Shown here: piece after piece, positions 63,363 to 64,000 of the stretch
Numbering within the stretch: position 1 is the first letter of the stretch
How the letters are laid out: each line of letters begins with the position of its first letter
NCBI GenBank assembly: GCA_016703665.1
Contig: JADJBS010000015.1
Coordinates: 1-64,000 of the forward strand
Direction of reading: 5' to 3'
Source: Candidatus Defluviibacillus avedoerensis
GTDB taxonomy: Bacteria > Pseudomonadota > Gammaproteobacteria > Burkholderiales > Burkholderiaceae_C
DNA: 64,000 nucleotides
The notes under the pieces: generated by a model
Database searches by the model: none
The model's input: only the letters and a program-made list of their open reading frames with translations
Told to the model about the DNA's origin: nothing
Position numbers and translations under genes: made by a program

Positions 63363-63928
63363 CGTGATCCCTCGTTGTTCTTGGATGCTTGGAGGCTGCT
63401 TTCACATGCGCCAGGGTCTCCATCAATCCAACGGACTCTTCCGCCAGCATTTGCACACAACGTGCGCGTCCCTAAAAGAACACTATTTCCTCTGGGCGCA
63501 ATCACTTGGCGTAAAGCACCCAACGGAAGCATGTTGCCCCACCGATCAAAGGTGACGCGATTGTCGGCCCCGCCATTCAAGGTCATGATGGTGGTACCGC
63601 CAGGCAGTGCTTCGATTCGCCGGATGGGAGCTTGGTTGACGCCATTGATCACGGCAAAAATCGTCCAACCGCATTGCCACTCTTGTGCGGTGGCGCATGC
63701 ATTCGCCTGGACGAGGACATTGCTGCGGGTTCGGATAGCTTCGCTTCGGGCCAGGGTATAGCTTGACAGGAGTTCGTCGTAAGCGGCGTTGACCCTGTAT
63801 CTATCGAATGCTTCCTGAAGGCTCGGGAGGGCTAATGATGCCAAGATGGCCACAATACCCAGCACCACCATGGTTTCCACAAGCGTGAAACCATTGGTAT
63901 GCTTTTGAATGGAACGCGAGGCTGGCAT
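63308..63928 (-). CDS. fimT: Type IV pilus minor pilin FimT/GspH-like
   Basis: About 206 residues. The prepilin site is KHTNG followed by FTLVETMVVLGIVAILASLALPSL with Glu at +5. The GspH/FimT domain (ARSEAIRTRSNVLVQ, NRVTFDRWGNML, GGRVRW) follows. The last 35 residues, including a Trp-rich stretch, overlap pilV by 55-98 bases in another frame and look non-native, so the original stop may have been displaced. An earlier ATG exists at 63970. It is the first gene of the minor-pilin operon in this window. Confidence 0.87.
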   Translation of the reverse strand: MPASRSIQKHTNGFTLVETMVVLGIVAILASLALPSLQEAFDRYRVNAAYDELLSSYTLARSEAIRTRSNVLVQANACATAQEWQCGWTIFAVINGVNQAPIRRIEALPGGTTIMTLNGGADNRVTFDRWGNMLPLGALRQVIAPRGNSVLLGTRTLCANAGGRVRWIDGDPGACESSLQASKNNEGSRWVSLWSRWWYWLWESLA

Positions 63929-64000
63929 GGAATGTATCTTAGGAGCTTTATGCCTTGGCAGCTTTACCACCCGTCGCCATACCGATGCCGTTGATCGGAT

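Overview
The window looks like a chromosomal segment of a betaproteobacterium, most likely Burkholderiales/Comamonadaceae (Rhodoferax- or Polaromonas-like). This is inferred from gene order and protein style: a single-chain methylmalonyl-CoA mutase followed by meaB-pccB-pccA, an H-NS-type protein of the Burkholderiales short form, an intracellular PHB depolymerase, and rimP-nusA-infB-rbfA-truB-typA and rib-nusB-tol blocks. No phage, insertion sequence, CRISPR array, rRNA or tRNA gene was seen. Genes are densely packed and no gap exceeds about 200 bases.

Layout. 1-3.8 kb (minus strand): the 5' part of dnaG, a GGDEF diguanylate cyclase, and a short-chain dehydrogenase with a perfect 9-bp-arm operator at its start. 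3.9-5.9 kb: a patatin lipoprotein, a frameshifted hns-like gene and a GntR/FCD regulator divergent from the next block. 6-14.5 kb: a propionyl-CoA/methylmalonyl-CoA block (mutase, meaB, pccB, pccA), a PhoD-like Tat lipoprotein, and a VOC protein that is a good candidate for the missing methylmalonyl-CoA epimerase. 14.5-21.4 kb: an unknown lipoprotein, rsxB-type ferredoxin, phaZ with a histone-like tail and a palindromic operator, a YgiD-type dioxygenase, a class III cyclase-domain protein and an aromatic aminotransferase. 21.5-27.9 kb: a yejABEF-type peptide importer whose operon is interrupted by a VapBC-type toxin-antitoxin pair. 27.9-37.1 kb: the translation operon rimP-nusA-infB-lepB-like-rbfA-truB-typA, behind a near-consensus promoter and a leader terminator hairpin. 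37.1-46 kb: a DMT exporter, a 3-hydroxyisobutyryl-CoA hydrolase, trmB, gluQ, an FAD oxidoreductase, a LysR gene divergent from a pirin-flavodoxin-pirin set, and a DUF599 membrane protein. 46-49.6 kb: dnaE. 49.6-57.6 kb (minus): ybgC-tolQRA, an aminotransferase, nusB, ribH, ribBX, ribE and ribD. 57.6-64 kb (minus): the minor-pilin operon fimT-pilV-pilW-pilX-pilY1-pilE, which runs into ribD with a 16-base overlap.

Metabolic theme. Propionyl-CoA formed from branched-chain amino acids (short-chain dehydrogenase, 3-hydroxyisobutyryl-CoA hydrolase) would be carboxylated (PccAB), epimerised (VOC candidate) and rearranged to succinyl-CoA (mutase plus MeaB). Stored polyhydroxyalkanoate (PhaZ) is a second acyl-CoA source.

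Quality warning. Four genes (hns, yejB, lysR and dnaE, the last hit twice) carry single-base length changes inside homopolymers of 4-6 bases. Because dnaE is essential, the most economical reading is sequencing or assembly error, and this tempers any biological reading of the other breaks.
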